NCBI GenBank assembly: GCA_024635815.1
Contig: JAGXIG010000084.1
Location: forward strand, 1 to 15,644
Direction of reading: 5' to 3'
Length of the DNA: 15,644 nt
Source: Salegentibacter sp.
GTDB lineage: Bacteria; Bacteroidota; Bacteroidia; Flavobacteriales; Flavobacteriaceae
The first letter of the stretch is position 1, and each line of letters opens with the position of its first letter. Below, piece by piece: positions 14,748 through 15,644 of the stretch. A program made the position numbers and the translations under genes. The notes below the pieces were generated by a model that saw only the letters and a list, made by a program, of their open reading frames with translations, was not told the origin of the DNA and did no database searches.

Positions 14748-15186
14748 TTAGTTTTTCTCTTCTATTCCTGTTAGCTTATAATATTTGGTTTTGTTGTTTT
14801 GCGAAAACACCAGGATAGCTTCATTGTCTTCGATATCAAACGGAACATCCTCAGGTTTCTGTGGAACCCTGTTTTTGTTTTCTTCTGCAGGGTCAGAACT
14901 CATTATACCCATTCCATTGGTGCTGAAATTAGCCTTAAAAAGATTGGTTTGTTCGCTATCCTGAACCAGGGGCGATTTCATTCCTCTAAAATAAACACTT
15001 TCCAGATTCACCCGGTTATCCTGAATAACCGCCACAGGAATGTGGAGATCTAACCCATTTTCACCCTGCGTATAATAAACATCCTGGAACTGCGCGGGAG
15101 CTCGTTCCTAGTTCTTTATTGCTGCCACAGCCGGTAACAAAGCTTAAAGCGAATATACTGCTGAACAAAAAAAGTAGTTTCCTCAT
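14748..15186 (-). pseudogene. Small lipoprotein gene interrupted by a one-base frameshift
   Basis: An ATG at 15186 opens a frame with a clear lipoprotein signal, MRKLLFLFSSIFALSFVTGC (Cys20 in the lipobox), then GSNKEL. That frame runs on for 15 more residues and stops at 15061-15063. The remaining coding potential continues in the next frame from about 15107 to the TAA at 14748: ERAPAQFQDVYYTQGENGLD, then the 95 residues from 15035 (DNRVNLESVYFRGMKSPLV and onward). Removing one of the paired bases at 15107-15108 joins both parts into a 145-residue lipoprotein without other stops. The downstream frame has no ATG start of its own. So this is a recent pseudogene, a sequencing or assembly error, or, less likely, a programmed frameshift; no slippery heptamer was seen. 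I do not recognise the family with certainty. It would be the first gene of the flippase operon. Confidence 0.8.
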
Positions 15187-15204
15187 AATAGAAAATTTGT
15201 TGTT

Positions 15205-15233
15205 TAAAAGTACAAAAACAAAACGCATACCAA
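15205..15233 (-). promoter_or_regulatory. Putative promoter of the envelope operon (lipoprotein to EnvC-like)
   Basis: On the minus strand TTG (15231-15233) is followed after 18 bases by TACTTTTA (15205-15212). This is a good spacing for the Bacteroidota -33/-7 pair, with the last -7 base A instead of G. It sits directly downstream of the atpG terminator and 19 bases before the lipoprotein ATG at 15186, with no Shine-Dalgarno. It may drive the whole minus-strand run from 15186 to 8235. Confidence 0.55.
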
Positions 15234-15236
15234 ATA

Positions 15237-15265
15237 AAAAACCCGTAGTTAACTTACGGGTTTTT
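15237..15265 (-). terminator. Bidirectional rho-independent terminator after atpG
   Basis: A perfect 11-base inverted repeat (AAAAACCCGTA at 15237-15247, TACGGGTTTTT at 15255-15265) encloses a 7-base loop. On the minus strand the stem ends in a T-run of six, fitting termination of atpG 36 bases after its stop codon. The A-run and T-run flanks make it look functional in both directions. Confidence 0.92.
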
Positions 15266-15301
15266 AGAACGGAATTACTTCCGGAATATTATTGAATGCT
15301 T

Positions 15302-15644
15302 TTAGCCATTTAATGCTTCGGCACCACCAACAATCTCGAGGATCTCGTTGGTAATAGAAGCCTGTCTTGCTTTGTTGTGAGACAATTTAAGATCGTCCCT
15401 AAGCTCCTTGGCGTTATCGGTTGCTTTGTGCATCGCCGTCATACGAGCGCCGTGCTCTGAAGCAAAAGAATCTCGAAGAGCTTTAAACAATTGCATTTTT
15501 AAAGACTTAGGAATAAGTTCCTTTACAATCTCGATCGTTGATGGTTCGAAAATGTAATCCAGTTGTTTTTCTTCTTCGGTATCAAATTGTTCAATCGGCA
15601 AAAATTGTTCGTGTTGTACAACTTGAGTAGCGGCATTCTTAAAC
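15302..15644 (-). CDS. atpG: ATP synthase gamma subunit, C-terminal part (5' end outside window)
   Basis: This is the C-terminal end of the F1 gamma subunit, the central rotor stalk of F-type ATP synthase at the inner membrane. The frame is open to the window edge and reads [20 protein letters not shown] before continuing. A TTG at 15601 is an internal Leu, not a start. The last helix has the family signature: [20 protein letters not shown], then [20 protein letters not shown] and GAEAL. About 113 codons are visible out of roughly 285-290 expected for the family. The stop is followed by the perfect terminator at 15237-15265, so this is the last gene of its transcript; upstream atp genes would lie beyond 15644. 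Confidence 0.97.
   Translation of the reverse strand, partial: FKNAATQVVQHEQFLPIEQFDTEEEKQLDYIFEPSTIEIVKELIPKSLKMQLFKALRDSFASEHGARMTAMHKATDNAKELRDDLKLSHNKARQASITNEILEIVGGAEALNG

Noticed and set aside
14748..15035. Stand-alone 95-residue protein starting with GTG
   Set aside because: Coding sequence clearly extends upstream in the same frame and joins a lipoprotein signal in the neighbouring frame, so the GTG is internal.
1..15644. tRNA genes, CRISPR array, integrase or insertion sequence that would explain the AIPR gene
   Set aside because: None was seen on either strand: no regularly spaced repeats, no transposase-like or recombinase-like protein, and no cloverleaf in the gaps.

Overview
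The window looks like a chromosomal segment of a marine-type Flavobacteriaceae (Bacteroidota), in the broad neighbourhood of Gramella, Salegentibacter or Zunongwangia. The genus is inference. The support is AT-rich DNA, promoter boxes of the Bacteroidota type TAnnTTTG rather than the E. coli -10, and Bacteroidota-typical families: an HU-like/SPOR fusion, a DUF4292 lipoprotein, and a sigma factor coupled to a membrane-anchored barrel protein.

Left part (1-6361). The 3' end of an ECF sigma factor overlaps by four bases a 489-residue protein with an anti-sigma-like N-terminus and a C-terminal beta-barrel. A strong terminator ends this pair. Next come a minus-strand PlsC-type acyltransferase, trpS on the plus strand and divergent from it, dprA converging on trpS with overlapping stop codons, an HU-like/SPOR cell-envelope protein, and a hotdog acyl-CoA thioesterase. 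Promoter boxes fix the thioesterase start at an internal ATG and agree with the short form of plsC.

Middle (6362-8234). One minus-strand gene encodes a 560-residue AIPR-family (abortive infection) protein. It sits alone in what would otherwise be a convergent gap between two housekeeping regions. Its N-terminus has a GVDG...IFQTK pattern suggesting a Mrr-like PD-(D/E)XK nuclease fold. It is the most likely accessory or defence gene here; no partner gene is visible.

Right part (8235-15644), all minus strand. Reading in the direction of transcription: the C-terminal part of atpG, a perfect bidirectional terminator, a promoter, a small lipoprotein gene broken by a one-base frameshift, a flippase (TTG start), dut, a sugar-phosphate nucleotidyltransferase, a TPR protein, a DUF4292 lipoprotein, and an EnvC-like degenerate M23 protein. 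Gaps of 21, 2, 145, 70, 0 and -1 bases suggest one envelope-biogenesis operon whose last three genes are translationally coupled. Two intercistronic hairpins flank the nucleotidyltransferase.

No tRNA, rRNA, CRISPR array, insertion sequence or integrase was seen, and no gene-free stretch exceeds about 150 bases.
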